Of a stretch of 5,558 nucleotides of DNA, positions 1 to 5,558 are shown piece by piece. This stretch comes from an uncultured Oscillospiraceae bacterium (GTDB lineage Bacteria; Bacillota; Clostridia; Oscillospirales; Acutalibacteraceae). Where the stretch lies: the NCBI GenBank assembly GCA_900540295.1, contig UQFM01000093.1:1-5558 (forward strand). Direction: 5' to 3'. The translations under genes and the position numbers were made by a program. The notes beneath the pieces were generated by a model. That model made no database searches and was not told the origin of the DNA. It was given only the letters and a program-made list of their open reading frames with translations. Each line of letters starts with the position of its first letter. Positions within the stretch are counted from its first letter, which is position 1.

Positions 1-48
1 CGAGATACTGATCGGTCTCGTGGGCTCGGAGATGTGTATAAGAGACAG
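1..48 (+). other. Nextera i7/Read 2 sequencing adapter (artefact)
   Basis: This is non-biological sequence. Positions 1-6 (CGAGAT) match the end of the Illumina i7 flow-cell arm, 7-14 (ACTGATCG) occupy the i7 index position (read as CGATCAGT, which I recall as Nextera XT index N727), 15-29 (GTCTCGTGGGCTCGG) are the Read 2 adapter arm, and 30-48 (AGATGTGTATAAGAGACAG) are the 19-bp Tn5 mosaic end. The block is the exact reverse complement of the last 48 bases of the window. Native sequence starts at 49. The adjoining membrane-protein gene is cut here, and any residues read past this junction are adapter translation. Confidence 0.98.
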
Positions 49-2095
49 ACAATACCGTCTGTAAGAGATCGGTGATATAAAACACGTGTGTCGCCACAAA
101 CCCCGAAGTTATAAAGCCTGTAATATCTTTTCGGCATACCAGCGCATCATTGCGTAAAAGAAGTAAAATCAACGGCAATACAGGCAAAATATATCGGGTT
201 TGTATGCCTGCCACTGTTGCGGAATTTGCATTTGTCCACAGAAACGCCGCGGCGCAAAAACCTGCCGCAGTCAAAAGAACAGCCGACCACATAACGGTTT
301 TGTCCAGCGGGCGCATACGAATCCGTTCCGACGGGGTGTCGCCGCGCGCCGAAGAAAGCAAAAGCAAAGCGGCAAACGCCAAGGCATATGTTTTGGATAC
401 AGGCAGATTGACCCACGCCATATCCGAGCCAAAGGCTGAATAGGCTAACCATTCTTTATTTTCAAAATAGGTGTTCACCCACAATTCCACAAACTGCAGC
501 GGGTCATCAAAAATCAACTGCAACGTATACGCATTACTTGTTGTCGTAACCGCAGAAGAAAGACGGAACGCATTGAACAGGAAAAAGAATCCGACAGCCG
601 CCGCAAGCAGTCCCCCGACAAAAATCCAAGACTGTTTTTTCGGTATCGCCCGATTTCGGGGAATCAGCAACAGCAACAGCAATACAACGCAGTAGACCCC
701 TGCCTTCGGCGCGGCAAGAACTGCAATGCACAGCAACATAGATATAATATCCAAAACGGAAATTTTCTTTGCCCTGTAAATTAAATCAAAGCAGAGCGCC
801 GTGAAATAAAAGGCAAAGGAAAGAATCACCGAATCGTAGGAAAAAGACGCAACCTGCTGTAAAGTTAAAGGCAGAAGCGCCACGGCAAACAACACATTTT
901 TACCGAACGGCATTCTTCGTACCGCGAGCATTCCGAGTAAGGCAAATAAAAGCAGATTCATGATTCTGCCGAGATAGAAGGTCACGGCGGAAGAAAGGTG
1001 CAACCACCTGCCGACTGCAATACCGAATCCGGAAGCCGCATAGCACACGGGATTTCCCGTAACATAGTCGCTTTCTATTAAAATCAGTTCCTGATTTTCC
1101 TCTGCGCCTAAAATATTGTTAATCACCGCGGCGTAAGTTCCCGTAGTCGGCACCAAAAACTTCCCGTAGAATTCACTGATTACCCCGTTGTAATCCGTAT
1201 CACAGGCGCGGACATACAGTTCGTCAGACGGATTTTCCGCTTTCGGCGTTGCGGTCAGTGTGTTGGAAACACGGTAAGCGGTATAATAATGCGATATTTC
1301 GTCAGGTGCGGTATACGGTGTGAACAAAGCCGTATAGCCCATTCCCATAATCAATACCGTAATGAAAAACAGAATATGTTTTTTCACACGAAATACATAG
1401 GCACAGAAATAAATAACTGTAAACGCCGCTAAAATACCGACCGAAAAAACCAAAAACAGAAGTCTTGCCATGGTGTAAATCGGCGAATACACATAAAACG
1501 CCAAATCCTGCCGAACGGCTTCCCCGTTCACGGTCATTTCGCCCGATTGATAATAGTCGCCGTCACTGACATACAGAAACAGTCCTGAATTTTCGGGAAA
1601 ATTACCGATAATTTCTAATGTGTAGGTTTGATTCCGTACGTTTCCTGAAATCAGCGTATCAAAATCCCGAACCAATCTTCCGAAATACAAAGCGGCGTTC
1701 AAGTATTCCTGATCGAGTGTGTAATCATCCACAACCTGTCCCGCAGAATCCCGCAAAACGATACGCAGATTGCCTTCTACATTCACAAATTCGCCGTTTA
1801 CGGACAGTTCCTCGCGTTCTATGATTTTTTCATCCGTAAAGCCAATCCATAGCGTATACGCACTGATGGAGTCTTTCGCCTGAAAGCTTTGCGTCAGTGT
1901 AAATTCTCCAGCGGGCAGCATATATTTCGCGTTCATATTTTTAGACGCAACCGAATAATATCCGATTTTATTTTCTTCTGCCTGCGGCGTTACATAAAAC
2001 TGATATACAAGTCCCAAAAATACGGAAAGCACCAAAAATAAAGCGGCAAAAATCGTCAGAACCTGCCACAACGGTTTACGAGTCTCTTTTTGCAT
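49..2095 (-). CDS. DUF2142 polytopic membrane protein, putative GT-C-type glycosyltransferase (3' partial)
   Basis: An uninterrupted frame of 682 codons runs from ATG at 2095 into the left adapter with no stop in native DNA, so the C-terminus is missing, probably only a short tail. The N-terminus is basic (cytoplasmic), followed by TM1 (about residues 10-33), a polar region predicted to be beta-rich and outside the membrane (34-205), TM2 (208-233), a basic turn, TM3 (239-260), then a long multi-helix region. DUF2142 hallmarks seen are APDEISH at 263-269 in the first loop after TM3, LQQVASFSYDS at 412-422, and GIQTRYILPVLPL at 630-642 near the end. A TTGCTG triplet repeat (665-682) encodes six leucines. 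In GT-C enzymes an acidic motif in the first external loop is catalytic; the PDE motif sits in the equivalent place, so use of a lipid-phosphate sugar donor outside the cell membrane is a reasonable inference, not demonstrated. An in-frame GTG directly before the ATG (2098) is an alternative start. The gene overlaps the DUF2304 gene by 20 bases. Confidence 0.88.
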
Positions 2096-2453
2096 CACTC
2101 GGCCCCCCCTTTCCTGCGTCCTCTAATTCTTTTTGGCGAATCGCCACATTTTGTATGGTGGATTTCAGCTTTTGCTTTAAGAAAGATACCTCTAAAGAAA
2201 GGGAAAACAGCTTGACAATCACCACGAAAATAACCGAAAGAAATACAAAATTAGAGGGGGAACGAATCCCGAGCAACCGAGACAGAAAATCGGGGATCTG
2301 CGGAAAAATACTGATAATTACTAAGGCGAAGCTTACCAAAATCCAGTAAATCGCATCTTCAATTTCCATTTGTGCACGGCGGATTCGTCGCAGTACATAC
2401 AGACACGCCACAACACAAACGATAATCAGCGCAATACGCAACGTCAGACTCAT
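2076..2453 (-). CDS. DUF2304 small membrane protein, partner of the GT2
   Basis: This is a 125-residue protein, about normal for DUF2304. Three hydrophobic segments are visible (about 3-21, 36-50, 67-87). The basic stretch LRRIRRAQ after TM1 and a charged tail after TM3 suggest an external N-terminus and a cytoplasmic C-terminus. Family-like features are IYWILVSFALVIISIFP (35-51), the GIRSPSNFVFL stretch (62-72), and a Lys/Gln/Glu-rich helix with coiled-coil character (about 88-112). The start is ATG at 2453, which overlaps the GT2 stop as ATGA and has AGGGGG seven bases upstream; an upstream in-frame ATG at 2516 would only add residues read out of frame from the GT2 gene. DUF2304 genes commonly follow DPM1-like GT2 genes. 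The likely role is membrane anchoring or activation of the unanchored GT2, comparable in idea to DPM2/DPM3 or GtrA; that role is inferred. Confidence 0.87.
   Translation of the reverse strand: MSLTLRIALIIVCVVACLYVLRRIRRAQMEIEDAIYWILVSFALVIISIFPQIPDFLSRLLGIRSPSNFVFLSVIFVVIVKLFSLSLEVSFLKQKLKSTIQNVAIRQKELEDAGKGGPSDAKRDS
2103..2109 (-). promoter_or_regulatory. G7 run acting as ribosome binding site for the DUF2142 gene
   Basis: Seven consecutive G residues (minus strand, preceded by GGAAA) lie inside the end of the DUF2304 gene, seven bases before the ATG at 2095. Spacing and composition fit a Shine-Dalgarno site, in line with the AGGGGG sites of the neighbouring genes. The same run is a homopolymer within the DUF2304 reading frame, where loss of one G would join the two genes in frame. 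Confidence 0.6.
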
Positions 2454-3160
2454 CCTTCTTCCCCCTGTAAATCCAGCGGTTTGCGAAACCATTGAATAAA
2501 GAAAATAGATATGCACATCCTCGCCATGTACTTCATGGAACGCGCAAAAGTGAGATAGCTTTTCCCCGCTGTACGCTCTAACATTTCCACCTGCGTTTCA
2601 CCGATTTTAGCGCCGCACCGCAGCAGGAAAGTCAGTGTATCGGGTTCGGGACCGAATTCATGCAGCCGCGCATGATATTTCATCATGCGGCGATTGTAAA
2701 GGCGCATGCCCGACGTCGGATCTTTCACGGATTTTCGGGTTGTAATGCGCATAGCTGCGGAAATCACATTACTGCCGAGCATACGCAAGGTTTTCGGTTT
2801 CTGTTTTTCCACAAACCGTGAGCCGATGACAACATCATACCCGCCGTTTTCCATCAGCGCAAGCATGTCCCCGATATATTTTGCATCATGCTGGCCGTCG
2901 CCGTCATACTGTATGGCGCAGTCATATCCGTTATAGTACGCATATTTCATACCCGCCTGAAACGCACCCGACAGCCCGACGTTTTCAGGTAAATCCAGAA
3001 AATTAAAGCAGTTGCGCATACAAATCTTTGCGGTATTATCCGTAGAACCGTCGTTTACAACAATGTAATCGTACTGCGGATAATTTTCTGTGATATTGCA
3101 TACAACGCGCGCTATGCTCTCCCCCTCGTTGTATGCGGGAATAATTAAAATTGTTTTCAC
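2450..3160 (-). CDS. DPM1-like family 2 glycosyltransferase (polyprenyl-phosphate sugar synthase)
   Basis: A complete 236-residue GT-A-fold enzyme of the bacterial DPM1-like group. Visible motifs are IPAYNEG at 7-13 and VNDGSTD at 35-41 (nucleotide-sugar binding), QYDGDGQHD at 84-92 (the family's metal-binding acidic motif, usually QIDGDGQHD), GSRF at 113-116, DPTSGMRLYNRRMM at 147-160, and ERTAGKSYLTF at 195-205. The start is GTG at 3160, fixed by AGGGGGA just upstream and by the MKTILIIPAYNEG beginning. Enzymes of this group typically transfer a hexose from a nucleotide sugar to polyprenyl phosphate on the cytoplasmic face; which sugar cannot be read from sequence. Unlike GtrB/ArnC-type relatives it has no C-terminal pair of membrane helices, only a weakly hydrophobic stretch (about 212-225). 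The next gene encodes the small membrane protein DUF2304, coupled by ATGA, which fits a two-part synthase. Confidence 0.92.
   Translation of the reverse strand: MKTILIIPAYNEGESIARVVCNITENYPQYDYIVVNDGSTDNTAKICMRNCFNFLDLPENVGLSGAFQAGMKYAYYNGYDCAIQYDGDGQHDAKYIGDMLALMENGGYDVVIGSRFVEKQKPKTLRMLGSNVISAAMRITTRKSVKDPTSGMRLYNRRMMKYHARLHEFGPEPDTLTFLLRCGAKIGETQVEMLERTAGKSYLTFARSMKYMARMCISIFFIQWFRKPLDLQGEEG
2461..2466 (-). promoter_or_regulatory. Shine-Dalgarno site of the DUF2304 gene
   Basis: AGGGGG on the minus strand lies seven bases before ATG 2453 and inside the last codons of the GT2 gene. It decides the start: no comparable site precedes the upstream ATG at 2516. Together with the ATGA overlap it suggests translational coupling to the GT2. 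Confidence 0.7.
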
Positions 3161-3164
3161 GGAA

Positions 3165-3171
3165 TCCCCCT
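3165..3171 (-). promoter_or_regulatory. Shine-Dalgarno site of the GT2 gene, overlapping the GT4 stop
   Basis: AGGGGGA on the minus strand begins within the TAG stop codon of the GT4 gene (3172-3170) and ends four bases before the GTG at 3160. It supports the GTG start and reinitiation by ribosomes finishing the GT4 gene. Confidence 0.75.
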
Positions 3172-4324
3172 AATTTCTGTCAAAAATACGGTCTATGCGG
3201 GCGGCGGTCTCCCCGAATGTACAGCCGCAGGCACGGTAACTTGCTTTTGCACGTGCGCAAAAAGCAGAACGGTCTTGCATTTGTAATGCACGCAAAATCC
3301 CGTCTTCCACCGCTGCCGCACTGTTTTCTTTTAAAATAATGCCCGATTCTCCGTCGGAAATAATCGGCGATACGCCGGGGACATCGGTGGCAACCACGAC
3401 GGAATCGCAAACAATCGCTTCTAAAACGGATGTGCAAAATCCCTCGGAATCGGAAGGCAGTAAATAATAATCACTTTCCCGATGCAGTCCGATTGCCTGT
3501 GCATAGGGTACGGCCCCGAGAAAAATCACGTTTTCTGTTTGTTTGGCAGACAACGTCTGAAGCAAAGGTCCGTCCCCCGCTACAAACAGATACGATTTTT
3601 GTTCGGTTTTTGCACAGGCGCACAGAAAACCGTCTACCGCGCTTTTCGCGCCCTTTTCCGTCACAAGCCGCCCGATAAACGAAAACACGGGTGCATCTTT
3701 CGGCACGTCGTATTTTTCGCGGAAAGAGACGCCCTCTGCCGAAAGCAAGGCTTCTATTTCCGCTTCGGGTACGGCGTTATACAAAATGCCCTTTGCCGAA
3801 ATGCCGAAATGCCGAAGCCACTGACAGGCGGCATCGGAAACGCCGTAAAAATCCTTGCAAAACCGCTTCAACACAGCAGTAATCCCGTGTTCATACCACC
3901 CGCAAAGCATGTCCAACGGCTTTGCACCCATTTTCAGATGTGCCGAACCGTGTTCAATAACAATCGACGGAATCCCGTGTTTTTTCGCAAACCGCACACC
4001 TGCAAGCGAGTGGAAATAAAACCTTGTATTGACAATCACCGCATCGTACGGTTCGGAAGCCATTTTTTGAAACAGCGCACGGTATGCACTGTTTTTTTTA
4101 GGAATTGGCAGTCTGCCGTTTAAAAGCGGAAAACAAGGCAGTGCATACACCTCTATGCCCTCTTCGGAACGCAGATACCCTTCAGTTTTCTCCGTATTGG
4201 ATGTAACCACCGTAACGCGGTGCCCCATACGAATCAATTCGCACGCGAGATTGTAAGTGTACCGTTCCACACCGCCCATATGCGGTATATACAATGCAGA
4301 AAAAAAGCAAAAATGTTTACCCAA
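3170..4324 (-). CDS. Family 4 glycosyltransferase (GT4, GT-B fold)
   Basis: Retaining glycosyltransferase of 384 residues, the usual size for GT4. The N-terminal domain opens with FFSALYIPHMGGVERYTYNLA (8-28), carrying the glycine-rich GGVER acceptor-side motif at 17-21; EHGS lies at 124-127. The C-terminal donor domain has FIGRLVTEKG (216-225), AGDGP (249-253) and SDSEGFCTSVLEA (291-303), whose E294 and E302 form the family E-x7-E motif. It should transfer a sugar from a nucleotide donor to a lipid-linked glycan on the cytoplasmic side; donor and acceptor are not predictable. Start choice: TTG at 4324 places the first beta strand at the normal distance and has GAAGGGAG nine bases upstream. 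An in-frame ATG at 4378 would add 18 charged or aromatic residues read out of frame from the flippase gene, so I rejected it. The TTG overlaps the flippase stop by 8 bases. An 8-base repeat lies mid-gene at 3794-3816. Confidence 0.9.
   Translation of the reverse strand: MGKHFCFFSALYIPHMGGVERYTYNLACELIRMGHRVTVVTSNTEKTEGYLRSEEGIEVYALPCFPLLNGRLPIPKKNSAYRALFQKMASEPYDAVIVNTRFYFHSLAGVRFAKKHGIPSIVIEHGSAHLKMGAKPLDMLCGWYEHGITAVLKRFCKDFYGVSDAACQWLRHFGISAKGILYNAVPEAEIEALLSAEGVSFREKYDVPKDAPVFSFIGRLVTEKGAKSAVDGFLCACAKTEQKSYLFVAGDGPLLQTLSAKQTENVIFLGAVPYAQAIGLHRESDYYLLPSDSEGFCTSVLEAIVCDSVVVATDVPGVSPIISDGESGIILKENSAAAVEDGILRALQMQDRSAFCARAKASYRACGCTFGETAARIDRIFDRN
3794..3816. repeat. Short tandem repeat, TGCCGAAA x 2.9
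   Basis: The plus strand reads TGCCGAAA at 3794-3801, again at 3802-3809, then TGCCGAA at 3810-3816. It lies inside the GT4 gene over residues about 170-178 (LRHFGISAK), near the link between the two Rossmann domains. Because the unit is 8 bases, gain or loss of one copy would shift the reading frame. The copy number is low, so chance is possible. Confidence 0.75.
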
Positions 4325-5510
4325 CCTGTTTTTCTCCCTTCTTTCTATTCGCCAGAACCCCGATAAATATGAAAACAAACAGCAGGCAAAGTAAAGTTAC
4401 CGACAGCAAATAGGTCAGGGACGCGCCCATCATCCCGTAGGCGGAAACCATACGGTCCCCCAAAATCCACGCCGTAACGGACGCACCGACATAACCAATC
4501 AGCACGTATTTTTGTTTTCGCTGTACGGTAATCATATAATACAGCAACACGCACAGTGCGTTAAATCCGCCGCCTGCAAGTACGACCATCAATTCCGATT
4601 TAAACGCGGATAAATCCGTACCGTAAAGCAGAGACAAAAGCGGAATTCCCAACAGCCAACCGCCGAGAAGTGCGGCGGCTGTCACTGCCAAAATCCAAAG
4701 AACAAGTTTGGCAACGGTGGACAAAAAGGCTTTGCATTTATGCTCATTCCAAAACGCGGTCAGTTTGGTCAGCAAGGGGCGAAATGCAAACAGGCTGAAC
4801 AAATTGATGACCGAGGCCGGCATGAAAATAATTCCGTAATAGGTTTGATATTCTGCGGAAAGATGCGCGTCCACCGCGAATTTCGGCGCGTTGTTGATAT
4901 ACATCATTAAAAAGGATGCCAAAAACAACGGAAAGCAGGATTTAAACAGCCCAAACAGTGCAGTTTTATCCCACACAATACGGCATTTTTCAAAATATTT
5001 GCCCGTTCCTGCGTCAAAAAGCGTCAGCCATAAAAGCGTCAAAACAACCATCACACCGCAGGAAATCAACAGATTTTTTGTAACCAGCAGGGAGACTAAA
5101 AATCCTGCGCAATACACAAACACGCGCACAGAAAGTGAGAAGCCCGCCACATCCAAACGGTCATTCTGCTGTGCCTGCCCGTTAAAAACATCGCAAAAAG
5201 CCTCTGTGCATTTCAGCAAACATAAAAGCACAATCACCCATGCTTTTTCACCGCTGTATCCGTTAAAAAGAAGATACACAGCGGTAACCAGCAGCATTCC
5301 CGCACAAGTCAGTATGCGAAAGGTAAAGTAGGCAGAAAAGGAAAACTGCTTATAAATATCGGTAGACTGAAACGGACGCACCTCAAACATACCGACCGTG
5401 AGCATCATTAAGCTGACAGAAAAACCGAGGGAAAATATGCCCGCCTTTTCATCGCCCAGCGTGCGCGTAACCATCATCAGCAACAGCACCGACACAGCCG
5501 CGTTGACAAG
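4317..5510 (-). CDS. Wzx-like polysaccharide flippase, MVF/MATE-like family (5' partial)
   Basis: 397 native residues of a polytopic membrane protein, ending at TAA 4319-4317. The first visible residues, LVNAAVSVLLLMMVTRTLG (1-19) followed by AGIFSLGFSVS (23-33), are the first helix of a Wzx-type flippase, so only about 10-25 N-terminal residues are lost. About a dozen hydrophobic segments follow, with charged cytoplasmic turns such as GQAQQNDRLD (111-120), GTGKYFEKCR (168-177) and VQRKQKY (329-335), and a basic tail (NRKKGEK, 388-394). Proteins of this type move undecaprenyl-pyrophosphate-linked oligosaccharide units across the cytoplasmic membrane; the substrate is not predictable. The frame stays open into the adapter, so software can start it at a GTG at 5525 and give the protein a false MYKRQ beginning, which is translated Tn5 mosaic end. 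The real start codon and promoter lie off the fragment. Being next to two glycosyltransferases fits the flippase role. Confidence 0.87.
   Translation of the reverse strand, partial: LVNAAVSVLLLMMVTRTLGDEKAGIFSLGFSVSLMMLTVGMFEVRPFQSTDIYKQFSFSAYFTFRILTCAGMLLVTAVYLLFNGYSGEKAWVIVLLCLLKCTEAFCDVFNGQAQQNDRLDVAGFSLSVRVFVYCAGFLVSLLVTKNLLISCGVMVVLTLLWLTLFDAGTGKYFEKCRIVWDKTALFGLFKSCFPLFLASFLMMYINNAPKFAVDAHLSAEYQTYYGIIFMPASVINLFSLFAFRPLLTKLTAFWNEHKCKAFLSTVAKLVLWILAVTAAALLGGWLLGIPLLSLLYGTDLSAFKSELMVVLAGGGFNALCVLLYYMITVQRKQKYVLIGYVGASVTAWILGDRMVSAYGMMGASLTYLLSVTLLCLLFVFIFIGVLANRKKGEKQVG
4334..4341 (-). promoter_or_regulatory. Shine-Dalgarno site deciding the TTG start of the GT4 gene
   Basis: GAAGGGAG on the minus strand, inside the last codons of the flippase gene, lies nine bases before TTG 4324. 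It lies downstream of the alternative ATG at 4378, so it cannot serve that start. Confidence 0.6.
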
Positions 5511-5558
5511 CTGTCTCTTATACACATCTCCGAGCCCACGAGACCGATCAGTATCTCG
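5511..5558 (-). other. Nextera i7/Read 2 sequencing adapter (artefact)
   Basis: The exact reverse complement of positions 1-48. It begins with the mosaic end CTGTCTCTTATACACATCT (5511-5529), followed by the Read 2 arm (5530-5544), the index CGATCAGT (5545-5552) and ATCTCG of the flow-cell arm. This is what a Read 1 running past its insert gives. The flippase gene is cut at this junction, and native sequence ends at 5510. Confidence 0.98.

Larger units (their letters stand above)
49..5510 (-). other. Five-gene envelope glycan operon (partial at both ends)
   Basis: All five genes read leftward with almost no spacing: flippase and GT4 overlap by 8 bases, GT4 and GT2 are 9 bases apart, GT2 and DUF2304 share an ATGA (4-base overlap), and DUF2304 and DUF2142 overlap by 20 bases. 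Each internal start has a purine-rich Shine-Dalgarno site lying in or against the end of the preceding gene. I see no promoter or terminator inside, so the genes are very likely one transcript with translational coupling (inference). Content (flippase, two cytoplasmic glycosyltransferases, a DUF2304 partner and a GT-C-like membrane protein) points to a cell-surface glycan. No initiating phosphoglycosyltransferase, polymerase or nucleotide-sugar synthesis gene is visible, so the locus must extend beyond one or both ends. Confidence 0.85.

Noticed and set aside
665..682. CAGCAA triplicate as a regulatory or variable repeat
   Set aside because: The 6-base unit keeps frame and encodes a run of six leucines in a membrane helix of DUF2142; ordinary low-complexity coding is enough.
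147..731. Several short plus- and minus-strand frames of 65-101 codons
   Set aside because: All overlap the DUF2142 frame in other registers, and their translations show no domain or plausible ribosome binding site.
2454..2516. Longer DUF2304 start at ATG 2516
   Set aside because: The extra 21 residues are read out of frame from the GT2 gene and have no Shine-Dalgarno site; ATG 2453 has both the site and the ATGA overlap.
3482..4123. 213-codon plus-strand reading frame
   Set aside because: It lies antisense within the GT4 gene, which has full family motifs. The composition (rich in Arg, Phe, Cys, His) is typical of a shadow frame and no known domain is seen.
4325..4378. Longer GT4 start at ATG 4378
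   Set aside because: It adds 18 residues unlike GT4 N-termini, lies well inside the flippase gene, and is upstream of the only good Shine-Dalgarno site.
4891..5331. 146-codon plus-strand reading frame
   Set aside because: Antisense to the flippase gene. The Ser/Thr/Lys-rich translation is what the complement of membrane-helix codons gives, with no recognisable motif.
49..5510. tRNA, rRNA, riboswitch, CRISPR, promoter or terminator inside the operon
   Set aside because: Coding sequence covers nearly every native base; I saw no spaced repeats, no hairpin followed by a T-run between genes, and no intergenic gap longer than 9 bases.
1..5558. Transposon or linear plasmid with 48-bp terminal inverted repeats
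   Set aside because: The repeats are Nextera adapter with an index; no transposase or replication gene is present and both outer genes are cut mid-frame.

Overview
This is a 5.56-kb assembled fragment carrying five co-directional genes, all on the minus strand. They form a tightly packed surface-polysaccharide or cell-envelope glycosylation operon. The outermost 48 bases at each end are not biological: they are perfect reverse complements of each other and match the Illumina Nextera i7/Read 2 adapter, including the 19-bp Tn5 mosaic end and an 8-base index. The native DNA is therefore 49..5510, and both outer genes are cut by the ends of the fragment rather than by natural termini.

Organism (inference): the G-rich Shine-Dalgarno sites (AGGGGG type), use of GTG and TTG starts, moderate GC (mid-40s by eye) and the style of the proteins fit a Bacillota/Clostridia bacterium, probably from a gut-type metagenome. 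No rRNA, tRNA or marker gene is present to confirm this.

Layout in transcription order, right to left: (1) 5510..4317, polytopic Wzx-like polysaccharide flippase missing its first residues; (2) 4324..3170, family GT4 glycosyltransferase with a probable TTG start overlapping the flippase stop; (3) 3160..2450, DPM1-like GT2 polyprenyl-phosphate sugar synthase without membrane anchor, GTG start; (4) 2453..2076, small DUF2304 membrane protein, coupled to the GT2 by an ATGA overlap; (5) 2095..49, large DUF2142 membrane protein with an N-terminal extracytoplasmic domain, running off the left end. The last is a 682-codon reading frame with no stop in native sequence, so it can be missed and 49..2075 mistaken for a non-coding gap. 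No gap above 10 bases separates any two genes, and no promoter, terminator, RNA gene, CRISPR or natural mobile element was seen.

Working model (inference): the GT4 enzyme adds a sugar to a lipid-linked oligosaccharide in the cytoplasm and the Wzx-like protein flips it. The GT2/DUF2304/DUF2142 trio would be a second route: the GT2 makes a polyprenyl-phosphate sugar, DUF2304 tethers it to the membrane or helps present the product, and DUF2142 acts as the GT-C-like transferase that uses it outside the membrane. This parallels three-component Gtr-type glycosylation and is the most interesting biology here. Two short repeats, a G7 run and a nearly threefold 8-mer, sit where slippage would alter coding frames.
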